Assembly (NCBI RefSeq): GCF_000365425.1
Contig: NZ_AQOV01000001.1
Location: 1,736,001 to 1,800,000, forward strand
Origin: Methylomonas sp. MK1
Lineage (GTDB): Bacteria > Pseudomonadota > Gammaproteobacteria > Methylococcales > Methylomonadaceae
Length of the DNA stretch: 64,000 nucleotides
Direction: 5' to 3'
The notes beneath the pieces were generated by a model. That model worked only from the letters and a program-made list of their open reading frames with translations, did no database searches and was not told the origin of the DNA. Shown piece after piece: positions 1 to 8,483 of this stretch; the first letter of the stretch is position 1, and the number at the start of each line of letters is the position of its first letter. A program made the translations under genes and the position numbers.

Positions 1-195
1 AAAACGTCGGATGAGCAACGCTTTTCTGCAAACCGATTATCGGTATAGGTTTATGCCGGGTAAGCACAAAAACCGTGCCCACCCGGTATATTGGCTGTTG
101 GAGCGGACGGTTTTGTAGGCCGTTGCCGACTGGGTTGGAAGGTTTGGATATTCAAACTCTAAACCTTGCAAAACTCTCCCGGTAGATTTGATTAG
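1..195. other. Intergenic stretch with a short dispersed hairpin
   Basis: No gene is visible. Bases 64-78 form a small hairpin (GCAC, seven-base loop, GTGC) followed by CCCACCC. The same GCAC-A-rich-GTGCCCACCC core recurs at 5997-6017, so it looks like a dispersed intergenic repeat. The rest is the 3' flank of the receptor gene that ends at 196; I see no clear terminator. Confidence 0.4.
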
Positions 196-2685
196 CTAGT
201 ATTGAATGTTAATTGAGCCTACAAAACTGCGAGGTTGACCAAAGTCGACAATTCCCGAACTCGCATCGCTAATCGTATTCAAGCCCGTGAAGTGGTGCTT
301 ATCCAATAGATTGTTGATATTCAATTGCGCTGTGATCTTAGATTTACCTAAATTGATACTGTAAGCGGCCAATAAATCGAGCGTGGCATAACCGGGAGTG
401 GTGAGAGCGGGTTTATCGCAACAAGCGCGTTGCCCATCACGCAGTGTCACACCTCCACCGACTTTAAAACTTCTTAGATCGCCCTCCAGAAACTCAAAAA
501 CATTCCAAAAGCTGCCGGTGTTAGTGGGCACGTTCCAGAAGCGCGTGCCGACCGCTTGATAACCTTCATCGTCGGATTTGGCAATCCGGGCATCGGTATG
601 GGCATAGGTTGCAATCACATGCCAACCGGGCAAAATTTCACCTTGTACATCCACCTCCGGTCCTCGGCTGCGCACGGCGCCGGTGATTACCGACAAACCC
701 TGTGCCGCCAGCGTCGGGCTGGCAGTAGCAACATTGGATTTGGTTAAATCGTAATAGGCGAACGTCGCGCGTAGGCGGCCATCGAAAAACTCGGTTTTGA
801 TGCCGCCCTCGTATTGTTCGGCGCTGGTCGGCGGCACCGGTTTACCCGATTCCAGTCTGGCGTTCGCGGTATTGGGACCGAAACTCTCAACATAATTGGC
901 ATAAAGACTCAGCCAGTTTTGCGCCTGCCATAAAATCCCGACGCGAGGTGTGACAGCATCATTGCTGGATGCCGAAGTGTCTGTGCCGCCACCGAAAATA
1001 TCACCAAATTCGGTCAAATTATGTTGATGCAGATTTTGGTAACGGATGCCGCCCATGATGTGCAGATCAAAAGGCAATTTGATTTGATCCTGAATATAAA
1101 AGCCGAATTGGTCGGTGCGATTGTCACTATTGCCTATCAACTGCAAGGGCTGGGTAAAGGGTGTGCCTGGATGGTTGGGACTGAGCAAATCTACTAACGA
1201 GTTGTCCCAAATGAAATTTGCTGGGTCCGCGAAACTGGTGGCGTCGTGGTGATGATTATCCAAGCGGTAATAATCGCCGCCCAACAATACGGTATGTGCG
1301 AGCACGCCGGTGTCGAAATGGCCTGTCAGGTCGATATTGGTGGAGTAGGTGTTGAACTGACTCTCAACCCCCCAAAGCTGTCGGGTGACACTGGCGTTAT
1401 CAGCGGAGACAGGATAAACAAAATGAGGGTTATCAATCGTTTGCTGATTCACAGCAAAGCTGTGTTTAATAGACCAGTCGTCGTTGAATTGATGCGACCA
1501 ATTCAATCCACCATAGACCGTTTCCCTCGTGGTTGGCGTGTACTCACTGTAATTACGGCGACGGGGAATGTCGAATAACTTACGGTCAAATAATGGGACA
1601 AACGCCGTATCAAGGCCAAGATGCTGATGGTTATACTCTAATTCCAAGGTGGCTTGGGTTTTGGGACTAATCTGCCATTTCAAGACTGGCGCTACGAATA
1701 CGTCTTCCTTGCCCACAAAGTCGCGAAACGAGCCACTGTTTTGATAAGACAGGTTCATTCGATAAAGCAAACTTTTATCGGTGTTGAGTGGGCCAGTCGC
1801 ATCCAATGTGGTTCGATAATGATCGTATGAGCCAAATTGCTGGCTGGCGGCATAGTAAGGCGTTGCCAATGGCTGTTTGGTGACGACATTGACCATGCCT
1901 CCGGGCTCTACCAAGCCGTACAGGATCGCTGCCGGTCCTTTTAATACTTCAACCGATTCGACATTAGCCATTTCCCGGCTTGATGCACCTTGTTGCAAAC
2001 GAAAGCCGTTGCGGAAGTAGGTCTGTGATTCAAAACCACGCAGGATGATCGATTGTCCCGTGCCACCAAAAAAACCGCCTTCCAGGCCGCCTGAACTGTT
2101 AGTGGTTACGCCACTGACATTTTTCAAAGCCTGATCAAGAGTAATGACCTGCTGATCCTTTAGCACCTGTTTGGACACGCTTTGCACATTCAACGGCGTT
2201 TCCATGACCGGCGTATCGATTTTGGTGCCGGCGCTGGCGCTGGGTACTACATAATCCGCGTTGTAAGGATCGGTCGCTTCGTAAATGGTTTTGCCTAATA
2301 CTGTTACCGTCGGCATAGTGGCAGCCGATTGCGGCGAACTTCTATTCACCGCCGGTTTAGCTTCGATGATGGCTGTATCGTTGCCCATCAAGCGATAACC
2401 CAGCCCGCTATCCTTCAGCAATTTGCTCAGTCCTTGCTCGACTGTGACTGTCTCATTCAGTGCAGGGGCCGTCAGGCCGCGTGTCAAATCGGCGTTGAAG
2501 ACCAGTTTCAGATTGGCCTGGTCGGCAAAAGACGTCAGGGCTTCGGTCAAGCCGCCGGCGGCAATGGCATAAGTTCGGGCGCCATCTTGCGCGGTGTCTG
2601 CGTGGACCGTGTGGCTGGCAATGCTCAACGCCAGGGCCGTGATGGCAAAAGGCGCGGTCATGGTCGCGAATGTGGGTGTCCTCAT
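196..2685 (-). CDS. TonB-dependent siderophore receptor with STN signalling domain
   Basis: Outer-membrane ferric-siderophore receptor of the FecA/FpvA/FhuE class, 829 aa. A signal peptide covers residues 1-29 (cleavage after HTVHA). An STN (secretin/TonB N-terminal) domain follows at about 36-110 and marks a transducing receptor. The plug domain lies at about 155-270, and the rest is a beta-barrel ending in an aromatic residue (...INIQY), as expected for outer-membrane insertion. The start is supported by AGGAG eight bases upstream. The STN domain, the divergent sigma/anti-sigma pair (3099-4677) and the nearby TonB show a cell-surface signalling circuit: ligand-loaded receptor, FecR-like protein, FecI-like sigma factor, receptor transcription. 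The ligand cannot be told from sequence; ferric siderophore is the default. Confidence 0.93.
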   Translation of the reverse strand: MRTPTFATMTAPFAITALALSIASHTVHADTAQDGARTYAIAAGGLTEALTSFADQANLKLVFNADLTRGLTAPALNETVTVEQGLSKLLKDSGLGYRLMGNDTAIIEAKPAVNRSSPQSAATMPTVTVLGKTIYEATDPYNADYVVPSASAGTKIDTPVMETPLNVQSVSKQVLKDQQVITLDQALKNVSGVTTNSSGGLEGGFFGGTGQSIILRGFESQTYFRNGFRLQQGASSREMANVESVEVLKGPAAILYGLVEPGGMVNVVTKQPLATPYYAASQQFGSYDHYRTTLDATGPLNTDKSLLYRMNLSYQNSGSFRDFVGKEDVFVAPVLKWQISPKTQATLELEYNHQHLGLDTAFVPLFDRKLFDIPRRRNYSEYTPTTRETVYGGLNWSHQFNDDWSIKHSFAVNQQTIDNPHFVYPVSADNASVTRQLWGVESQFNTYSTNIDLTGHFDTGVLAHTVLLGGDYYRLDNHHHDATSFADPANFIWDNSLVDLLSPNHPGTPFTQPLQLIGNSDNRTDQFGFYIQDQIKLPFDLHIMGGIRYQNLHQHNLTEFGDIFGGGTDTSASSNDAVTPRVGILWQAQNWLSLYANYVESFGPNTANARLESGKPVPPTSAEQYEGGIKTEFFDGRLRATFAYYDLTKSNVATASPTLAAQGLSVITGAVRSRGPEVDVQGEILPGWHVIATYAHTDARIAKSDDEGYQAVGTRFWNVPTNTGSFWNVFEFLEGDLRSFKVGGGVTLRDGQRACCDKPALTTPGYATLDLLAAYSINLGKSKITAQLNINNLLDKHHFTGLNTISDASSGIVDFGQPRSFVGSINIQY

Positions 2686-3098
2686 AAAATCTCCTGAATG
2701 CGTAAAAGGCGGCGCCGATTGCCGGCGTTACTCTTCACAACGTTTCAGCACAAAAATCATGAACAGCGGACCCGAAAAATTGCGGACATGCGCCGCGATG
2801 GAGATAGATAGTAGACGCAGCCAAGGCCCTCCCGTTCGCACGCGGCTTATTTTCTGAATGCGGCATATCACACGATATGCGGTATATCGCGCGGTTTTAT
2901 GGATGGTAAAGTCCGGGCAAATCCTACTCATTCTTGATAAATTGTATTTTTGGCGGCGGCTTAGGCGGCTGTCAAAGCCCGAATGGCGGGGATTTCCGGC
3001 CGATAGCGGGCTTAACGCGGTGAGGAAACAAACGCGCTTGGTGCTGATTTTGCTTCTTAAAACGTCTGTATTGCTAACCCAGTCTTTTAAAAACCCAG
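2686..3098. promoter_or_regulatory. Divergent promoter region between receptor and fecI-like gene
   Basis: This 413-bp gap separates the receptor from the divergent sigma-factor gene, so promoters for both should lie here. It holds a perfect inverted repeat GCATATC-ACAC-GATATGC at 2863-2880, followed by a related half-site GGTATATC. It is a candidate operator, possibly for Fur or the cognate sigma factor, but it is not a recognisable 19-bp Fur box. Assignment of the operator is inference. Confidence 0.4.
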
Positions 3099-3617
3099 AT
3101 GAACGCAGTTCCGGACACTATTGATCACTTCTTTCGGGAAAACCGGGACGATTTAATCGGCTTCTTCCTGCGCCGCTTGAACTGCCCGGATACCGCCAAG
3201 GATCTGGCTCAGGAAACTTTTTTGCGGATTCTGTTTTCCGAGCAACGCGCGCCCACCCAGGATAGGCGGGCGCTGGCTTTTTTCATTGCCGGCAACCTGG
3301 TGGTGGATCATATTCGCAAGGAATCGGTGCGTGCCCGCTATACGCCAGCTCAAGAGGTGTCGGCGGAACTGTTGGAAGCGGTCGCCAGCAATGATCCGGA
3401 TGCCGAACAACGCCTGATGATCTGGCAAGATCTGGATGCCGTCAATGCGGCCTTGAACGAGCTGCCGGAAGAGTGCCGCACGGCGTTTTATTTAAGTGCC
3501 GTCGAAGGTCTGACCTACGCGCAAATTGGCGAATGTCTGGGTGTGTCCGAGCGGGCTATCGCCAAACGGATTGCCAAGACCTTGAAACATTGCCGCGCCA
3601 GTCGTGAATGGGGTTAA
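3099..3617 (+). CDS. fecI: FecI-like ECF sigma factor
   Basis: Extracytoplasmic-function RNA polymerase sigma factor of the iron-transport (FecI) group, 172 aa. Sigma-70 region 2 occupies about residues 10-75 (core binding and -10 recognition, with AKDLAQETFLRIL). Region 4 at about 115-165 carries the -35 helix-turn-helix with GLTYAQIGECLGVSERAI. The FecR-like gene follows 73 bp downstream and the STN receptor is divergent, so this sigma factor most likely drives the receptor gene when the receptor is occupied. No strong ribosome-binding site precedes the ATG, but the homology begins at once. Confidence 0.9.
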   Translation: MNAVPDTIDHFFRENRDDLIGFFLRRLNCPDTAKDLAQETFLRILFSEQRAPTQDRRALAFFIAGNLVVDHIRKESVRARYTPAQEVSAELLEAVASNDPDAEQRLMIWQDLDAVNAALNELPEECRTAFYLSAVEGLTYAQIGECLGVSERAIAKRIAKTLKHCRASREWG

Positions 3618-3690
3618 TGCCGGTAACGGTTTATTTTCCGCCGGCCTTGCTATATCGTGTGTCCCCTCTTTTCTTGTTCACCCTGCCTCA

Positions 3691-4677
3691 ATGAATACCG
3701 ACCCAGACGATTCCGGCGATAGCTTGGCCGACCAGGCGATAGACTGGTTGGTGGAGATGCGTTCCGGGGCTGTCACTGACGCCACTCGTCGCCAATTCGA
3801 GGCGTGGTATCGGCAAGACCAGGCGCACCGGCAGGCTTACGCAGAGGCCGAGGCGCTGTGGGGTTCGGTGGCGCAGGCGGTCAAAGGATCGCCGCCCGCC
3901 GATTTGCAATCGAAGTCAATCGGCTCGGTGCGGCAAATGGTGGCTAATCGGCGCCGGTCCCCTTGGTCCGGTCTGGCGCTGGTGGCTTCGCTGCTGTTGG
4001 CTGTGCTGTTTGGTCGAGACATACTCCAAGATTGGTTACTGAGCGATTATGCGACAGCGGTTGGCGAACAAAAGCAGATTCAACTGGCCGACGGCAGTAG
4101 CGTATTGCTGAATACCGATACCGCGTTGGCAGTGGACTGGGCGGAAGACAAACGCCGGGTGGTGTTGCTGAGGGGGCAAGCCGAATTCAAGGTCGCCGCC
4201 GACGCGCACAGACCGTTTGAGGTTGAAGCCGGCGATACGGCGGTCAAGGCCCTAGGGACGGTGTTCGACGTAGCACGGCGTGCATCGGGTGCTGTCGAAG
4301 TCAGTGTCACGGAACACGCGGTGGCGGTGCGCTTGACCGATAAATCCAATGTCGCGCCAATGCGGGTCGAAGAAGGTCAGCATTTGCTGTATGCCGGTAG
4401 CGGTAGTCTGGACAAGCCGCACGCGGCGAATCTGAATCAGTTAAATGCCTGGAAACGCGGCAAGCTGATTTTCCACGATCAAACGCTGGCCGATGTGGTC
4501 GCCGAATTGAACCGCTATTCAAAAGCCAAGATTCTGTTGAAAGGTGAGGATATCGAACAGATGCGCGTCAGTGGGGTGTTCCCTACCGACAGCTTGGCCA
4601 TGTTGGACGCCTTGCAAAAATCTTTGGCCATTCGTTTGACTCAGTTGGGGCCATGGCTGGTAATTTTGCATTCTTGA
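3691..4677 (+). CDS. fecR: FecR-like inner-membrane anti-sigma factor
   Basis: FecR-family sigma regulator, about 328 aa from the ATG at 3691. Upstream in-frame codons back to 3604 overlap fecI and encode no recognisable domain, so the later start is preferred. The N-terminal DUF4880 domain (residues about 10-55, QAIDWLVEMRSG) faces the cytoplasm and should bind the FecI-like protein. One membrane helix lies at about 90-112. The periplasmic FecR domain (GEQKQIQLADGSSVLLNTDT) follows, and a C-terminal STN-like segment (about 255-320) should touch the receptor's signalling domain. It is co-directional with fecI and probably co-transcribed. Confidence 0.9.
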   Translation: MNTDPDDSGDSLADQAIDWLVEMRSGAVTDATRRQFEAWYRQDQAHRQAYAEAEALWGSVAQAVKGSPPADLQSKSIGSVRQMVANRRRSPWSGLALVASLLLAVLFGRDILQDWLLSDYATAVGEQKQIQLADGSSVLLNTDTALAVDWAEDKRRVVLLRGQAEFKVAADAHRPFEVEAGDTAVKALGTVFDVARRASGAVEVSVTEHAVAVRLTDKSNVAPMRVEEGQHLLYAGSGSLDKPHAANLNQLNAWKRGKLIFHDQTLADVVAELNRYSKAKILLKGEDIEQMRVSGVFPTDSLAMLDALQKSLAIRLTQLGPWLVILHS

Positions 4678-4862
4678 TGCGAAAACAGAATCAGCCTGGC
4701 AATATTCGGAGCCGCCGATGCGGCAATTGGCCGCATTCCTGGCGGCAAGGCTTTTGTCATAATTAATTGAAAATTGTCTTAATTTGGTGAATTTAGTTGT
4801 TTGGAAGAACGACGCCAGTTCAGGGAAGCCGCCGCATGTTTAACCGCCAGTCCTAAAAAACC

Positions 4863-5666
4863 GTGCCTTTTATTAGAGCTAATCGAATCGGACTTGTTAT
4901 TGCTCAAAATCCGGCATCATCTTTTCTTGATGCGTCCTTTGGCATCGAAGTCGGCCATGCGGTGTTGCTAAAGCCAACCCGCCATAAAGAACGTTCGGTC
5001 AACATCTCCGTGCTATTTTTGATGTTAGTTACGGTTACGTTGCTGCACTTGGCCGGGGTCAGCTGCTTCTTGTGCCCCGACCTGCCGGAGGCAAAGGCCG
5101 TTCCGATTAAAATGGAGGTGTCGACGATCACGATTCCGGCCATCAAGCCAAGCCTTGAGCGAACCCAACCACCGCCGCCCAGCGTTGCCCAACCCAAACC
5201 TAAAAAGCCGCAACTCAAACCCAGGTTGAAAAAAGTGACGCCGCAGGCGCCGCCGTCCGATTTTTCAATGCAGGAACAAGTTTTTGATCAACAGCCGCGG
5301 CTGATCGACGATGCCACTCAGCCGTCGATCCCCGAGAAAGTAACCGCCGACAATCCAAGTCCGGCTTATACCGAGGCGTATCTCAACGCCGCTTACCAAC
5401 ACAATCCCAAGCCGGAGTACCCCAGTATCGCCCGAAGCCGAGGCTGGCAGGGCAAAGTGACTTTGCGCGTGGAAGTCAGCGAGGAAGGCCAGGTCGTCGG
5501 CGTTGCCGTCGAACAAAGTTGTGGCCACGAATCGCTGGACGAATCCGCGGTCGAAGCAGTCAAGCAATGGCGCTTCGTGCCGGCCAAACGAGCGGAAATC
5601 AATGTAGCCAGCGCGGTATTGGTGCCGATCATTTTTACGCTGCAAGACCAAGCGCCGGCTTTTTAG
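4863..5666 (+). CDS. tonB: TonB energy-transducing protein
   Basis: Links inner-membrane proton-motive force to outer-membrane receptors, 267 aa from a GTG at 4863. Residues 48-68 form the single membrane anchor. A Pro/Lys-rich periplasmic spacer occupies about 98-130. The C-terminal TonB domain (about 175-265) contains YPSIARSRGWQGKVTLRVEV and the late VKQWRFVPA motif. The roughly 47 residues before the anchor are long for TonB, and there is no in-frame ATG just before the anchor, so the true start is uncertain. No exbB/exbD is adjacent. Its position beside the receptor island suggests it serves that receptor. Confidence 0.88.
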   Translation: MPFIRANRIGLVIAQNPASSFLDASFGIEVGHAVLLKPTRHKERSVNISVLFLMLVTVTLLHLAGVSCFLCPDLPEAKAVPIKMEVSTITIPAIKPSLERTQPPPPSVAQPKPKKPQLKPRLKKVTPQAPPSDFSMQEQVFDQQPRLIDDATQPSIPEKVTADNPSPAYTEAYLNAAYQHNPKPEYPSIARSRGWQGKVTLRVEVSEEGQVVGVAVEQSCGHESLDESAVEAVKQWRFVPAKRAEINVASAVLVPIIFTLQDQAPAF

Positions 5667-5939
5667 ATTTTCCGCCCTTCTTGCCGCACGCTGGAAACAG
5701 CTGGGCGGTTGCTTGTTTTCGAGTCAAATTGATTAATGTTAAAGACGGCGGATTCAAATCCGAAGGAGTGGACCGCTTAGCAGCGTTTTATCTCAAATCA
5801 GGAAATTTTGTTTTACCCACACGTTTACCATTCATTTCGAGAACACACGTGTCATTCAAAAAAATATTTATCGCGTTCACCCTGCTTTTTAATGGGAGGA
5901 GAAAAACCACTCCCAAAATCTATTGAAAAATCAAAAAAC

Positions 5940-6020
5940 GTAGGGCGGACAACTCTTTCTGCCCACCATTCGCGGTGTATATTTAATGCCGCGTGGGCAC
6001 AAAAAACGTGCCCACCCTAC
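5940..6020. repeat. Dispersed palindromic intergenic repeat
   Basis: The element is bounded by GTAGGG (5940-5945) and CCCTAC (6015-6020) and contains a perfect 8-bp stem, GTGGGCAC (5993-6000) and GTGCCCAC (6008-6015), around an A-rich loop. A diverged piece lies at 64-84. No gene is seen in the gap 5667-6382 around it. Confidence 0.55.
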
Positions 6021-6226
6021 CCGGCTGATAATCCGGGAAACCGGTTTGTACTTGACCTTCCACTGATGAGCAAAAACCGATCCAAGCGGCCTGATAGGAC
6101 AGCTATTGGATTGGCGGCTTAGTTCGCATTGCAGACAGATATAAAACAGACTGATCGAAACCAAAGAGAATTCCATACTCTATTTCCTAGAAGCAAGGTA
6201 CCAAGGATGATATATTTCCGCATGCT

Positions 6227-6370
6227 TCTAGTGTCGTATTTTTCAACACCATTTGAGGTGTTAAAGTCACGCCTACATATAAAATCAATTACTTAAACAT
6301 AAACAGTTGGAGTTATACGACAAATGCGCGGGATTATCGGACATCTAGTGTCGTATACATTACGTTATGC
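6227..6370. other. 13-bp direct repeat and integron-like core site upstream of coiA-like gene
   Basis: TCTAGTGTCGTAT occurs at 6227-6239 and again at 6344-6356. The second copy forms an inverted pair with TATACGACA just upstream (about 6315-6323). GTTATGC follows at 6364-6370 and fits the GTTRRRY core of an integron attC site. Its exact complement, GCATAAC, lies at the end of the next gene (7148-7154). A hairpin AACACC-ATTTGA-GGTGTT lies between the direct repeats, at about 6244-6261. Confidence 0.4.
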
Positions 6371-6391
6371 CTCTCGGAGATAGTGCAAGTG

Positions 6392-7153
6392 ATGTTTTCC
6401 GCTGTTAATGGACAAAAAGCCGTTGCCTTCCCGAAAGGAAGGGGCGTTTGCCTTTTCTGCGGAAATGACGTGATCGCCAAGTGCGGGAATCAGAAGGTAT
6501 GGCACTGGGCGCATTCCATCAAACAGACATGCGACCCCTGGTGGGAGAACGAAACGCAGTGGCACCGCGATTGGAAGGCGCATTGGAATGAACAGTTTCA
6601 GGAGGTAGTGCACTTTGACAGCCTAACTGGTGAAAAACACATTGCCGATGTAAAGAATCGGGAAGGCTTTGTGTTGGAATTCCAGAACTCCCCGCTGAAT
6701 GATGGTGAACTGATCTCTCGAGAGCGTTTTTACGGAGATATGGCGTGGGTGGTTAATGCAGCGAACTTTGTGTCCAACATTCAATTCGGGGCGATGTTAC
6801 CTAATCCCGAATTGCCTGAGTCATTGGATATGTGCGTTCGCCCGGTGCAAAACTCACCGCAAAGCTTTATCTTTCACCGCATATCCGAGAACGAGCCGGG
6901 CGCTACCATGGTCGAGGTCTACGGAAGTCATCGGATTCAGAATTTCATTGACGAGACCCACGTCGGACACCGTTTGTTCGCGTGGAAGAAACCAAGAACT
7001 GTCTGGTTTCGTTCAGCCCGACCCGTGTTCTTCGATTTTGGCGGTGACGTTATATGGCGCCTCAGAAAATTCAATTCCCACAGCGCGTACTGCCTCGAAG
7101 CTGTTAGCAAGGCTCACTTCATCGGTTGTTACGGTGGCGCAGCCGAGGCATAA
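6392..7153 (+). CDS. CoiA-like competence/nuclease family protein
   Basis: About 253 aa from the ATG at 6392. GTG codons at 6383 and 6389 are in frame, and GGAG at 6376-6379 is well placed for 6389, so the exact start is open. The N-terminal half has the CoiA zinc-ribbon-like pattern CLFCGNDVIAKCG followed by HWAH. The centre has HIADVKNREGFVLEFQNS, the D...E-x-Q arrangement of the restriction-endonuclease-like fold that CoiA proteins share. CoiA acts in competence in Gram-positive bacteria, but many proteobacterial CoiA-like proteins are orphans on mobile DNA. No competence genes are nearby, and the gene is bracketed by attC-like core sites, so a cassette-borne nuclease is plausible. Confidence 0.7.
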   Translation: MFSAVNGQKAVAFPKGRGVCLFCGNDVIAKCGNQKVWHWAHSIKQTCDPWWENETQWHRDWKAHWNEQFQEVVHFDSLTGEKHIADVKNREGFVLEFQNSPLNDGELISRERFYGDMAWVVNAANFVSNIQFGAMLPNPELPESLDMCVRPVQNSPQSFIFHRISENEPGATMVEVYGSHRIQNFIDETHVGHRLFAWKKPRTVWFRSARPVFFDFGGDVIWRLRKFNSHSAYCLEAVSKAHFIGCYGGAAEA

Positions 7154-7202
7154 CCCGGCAGTCGAGCGGACCTGCGCGAAAAGCCGCGCAAGGCCCTAAG
7201 GC
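7148..7202 (+). repeat. attC-like (59-base-element-like) site at the end of the CoiA gene
   Basis: GCATAAC (7148-7154), fitting RYYYAAC, overlaps the stop codon. It is followed by a G+C-rich imperfect hairpin around CCTGCGCG/CGCGCAAGG. A degenerate right core CTAAGGC (7196-7202) matches GTTRRRY at five of seven positions. Size (55 bp) and layout resemble a short attC site of a gene cassette. The degraded right core suggests it is no longer active. No integrase gene lies in the window. Confidence 0.4.
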
Positions 7203-7206
7203 GCAA

Positions 7207-7298
7207 TTTGTAGGGCGTCAATAGGCGCAGCCGTATTGCGCCGTATGTTGGCCTTAAAGCATTCGGCGCATTACGCTATCGCTAATGCGCCCTACAAA
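7207..7298. repeat. Inverted-repeat element, 11-bp perfect arms
   Basis: TTTGTAGGGCG (7207-7217) and CGCCCTACAAA (7288-7298) are perfect complements. The interior is also imperfectly self-complementary, so the 92-bp unit folds into one long hairpin. It looks like a dispersed intergenic element of REP/MITE type. Confidence 0.6.
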
Positions 7299-7511
7299 AC
7301 TGCGCAAATATTAGCTGGATTTCAAACTTCGCGGCGGGGTTTTCTCCCGTATGCCGCGCCGAGCACCGGAGGGTTTGAACGGATCAGCCCGTTAGGGGCG
7401 ATGCAGGGATGCATCGCGTTTTACGCAGGGGCTGGGAAGCCCCTTCGGAAAACCCCGTTCGAACCCGAGGAGCGCAGGATCAAAGCGGCATCCGGGCCGC
7501 CTTTTCTTTGG

Positions 7512-7543
7512 ATACTTTCTTTTGGCGGAGCAAAAGAAAGTAT
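7512..7543. repeat. Perfect 13-bp inverted repeat
   Basis: ATACTTTCTTTTG (7512-7524), a six-base GCGGAG loop and CAAAAGAAAGTAT (7531-7543). The stem is A/T rich and not followed by a T tract, so it is not a typical terminator. It sits in a gene-free stretch, and the surrounding sequence has no convincing protein. Its role is unknown. Confidence 0.55.
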
Positions 7544-7607
7544 CTCGGTCGTCGGTCCGAGAACCGACTTCAAAACACCCGTCGCGATAGCGACACGAAT
7601 CCTAATA

Positions 7608-8050
7608 ATCCAGCTTCGAACCGTAACTTCGGAGTTATTTTGTTCATCGTTCAAGTTCAGAACACCATCACCCAAGCTATTTTCTCGACCATTCCGCTTC
7701 AGAACTCAATCCATCGAGCTCCGGACCGCTCCATTGGAGTAATTTTGTCCAACGACCGAGCTCCGAGCTCAACCAATAGAGAAAAATTCCTCCATCATCC
7801 GAGCTATTTTCTCAATCATTCCGGTTCAGAACTCAATCCACCAAGCTCGATACCGCACTATTGGAGTAATTTTGTCCAATGCCCGAGCTTCGAGCTCGAA
7901 CGATGGAGAAAATAACCCCAATGCCCAAGCTTTTTTCTAAATCATTCTGCTTCACAACTCAATCCGCCAAGCTCCGAACCACAACATTGGCGTTATTTTG
8001 CCCAGCACTCGAACTATAAACTCGAGCAGTCGAAAACCAAGATGCCCCAA
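7608..8050. repeat. Degenerate tandem repeat, period about 126 bp
   Basis: About 3.5 copies. Equivalent points are AAGCTATTTTCTC at 7674, GAGCTATTTTCTC at 7801 and AAGCTTTTTTCTA at 7927, spaced 127 and 126 bp. A half-copy precedes them from about 7608. Each unit contains AGAACTCAATCC-like, ATTTTGTCCA-like and palindromic GAGCTCCGAGCTC-like blocks. The period is a multiple of three, which keeps spurious reading frames open, but the translations show no protein-like composition and no good start signal. Confidence 0.7.
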
Positions 8051-8084
8051 CTGAATCCTGGCTCACCTCATTCCCCAAATTTTA

Positions 8085-8248
8085 TCCTGATTAGTACGAA
8101 TCTTCAGCTAGCGCCCAAAAGATCGTCATTCCGGCAGGGATTGACGGAATCCAGGCTCCATGGATGACTCGAAGCTTACCATCCATGGCACTGGATACCC
8201 GCTTCCGTGCGGGTATGACGCTTAGCTGAAGATCTTTGCTAATCAGGA
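8085..8248. repeat. 164-bp MITE-like palindromic element
   Basis: Outer arms 8085-8113 and 8219-8248 are imperfect inverted repeats: both read TCCTGATTAG at the ends and share TCTTCAGCTA further in. The interior holds a second nested pair, CCATGGATG/CATCCATGG, and REP-like GTCATTCC and GTATGAC ends. There is no coding sequence. It is a small non-autonomous mobile or REP-derived element; no clear target-site duplication is seen. Confidence 0.55.
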
Positions 8249-8322
8249 ATTTCATTGCTTACATTCAGGCCTAACAGTCTGAAACCACCGCCGCTAGAAA
8301 GCCGGCAACACATTTGTATTAC

Positions 8323-8378
8323 ATTTCACGAAATCTTCATTTAGCAATCACAAGTTCATCACAAAATTTCCTTAGGCT
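8323..8378 (+). promoter_or_regulatory. Tandem Pho-box array and promoter of the VPLPA/5'-nucleotidase operon
   Basis: Four PhoB-like half-sites lie at exact 11-bp steps: ATTTCAC (8323), TCTTCAT (8334), CAATCAC (8345) and TCATCAC (8356). Ten bases after the last is TAGGCT (8373-8378), a weak -10. Pho boxes are 7-bp CTGTCAT-like direct repeats with 4-bp spacers. Individual half-sites are weak matches, but the phase is perfect and the downstream gene is a phosphatase. Confidence 0.6.
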
Positions 8379-8483
8379 GTACTTGCTTTACCCATAGCGA
8401 TGGAAATTTCTCAACCCCAAATGAACGAGCAGCCAGTGACTTATAACAAAAACGCACGCGCTGTCTTTATCGGAGCATTCTAA

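Noticed and set aside
7236..7915. Overlapping plus-strand open frames of up to 168 codons
   Set aside because: They run through the 126-bp tandem repeat, whose period is a multiple of three, lack ribosome sites and have non-protein-like composition.
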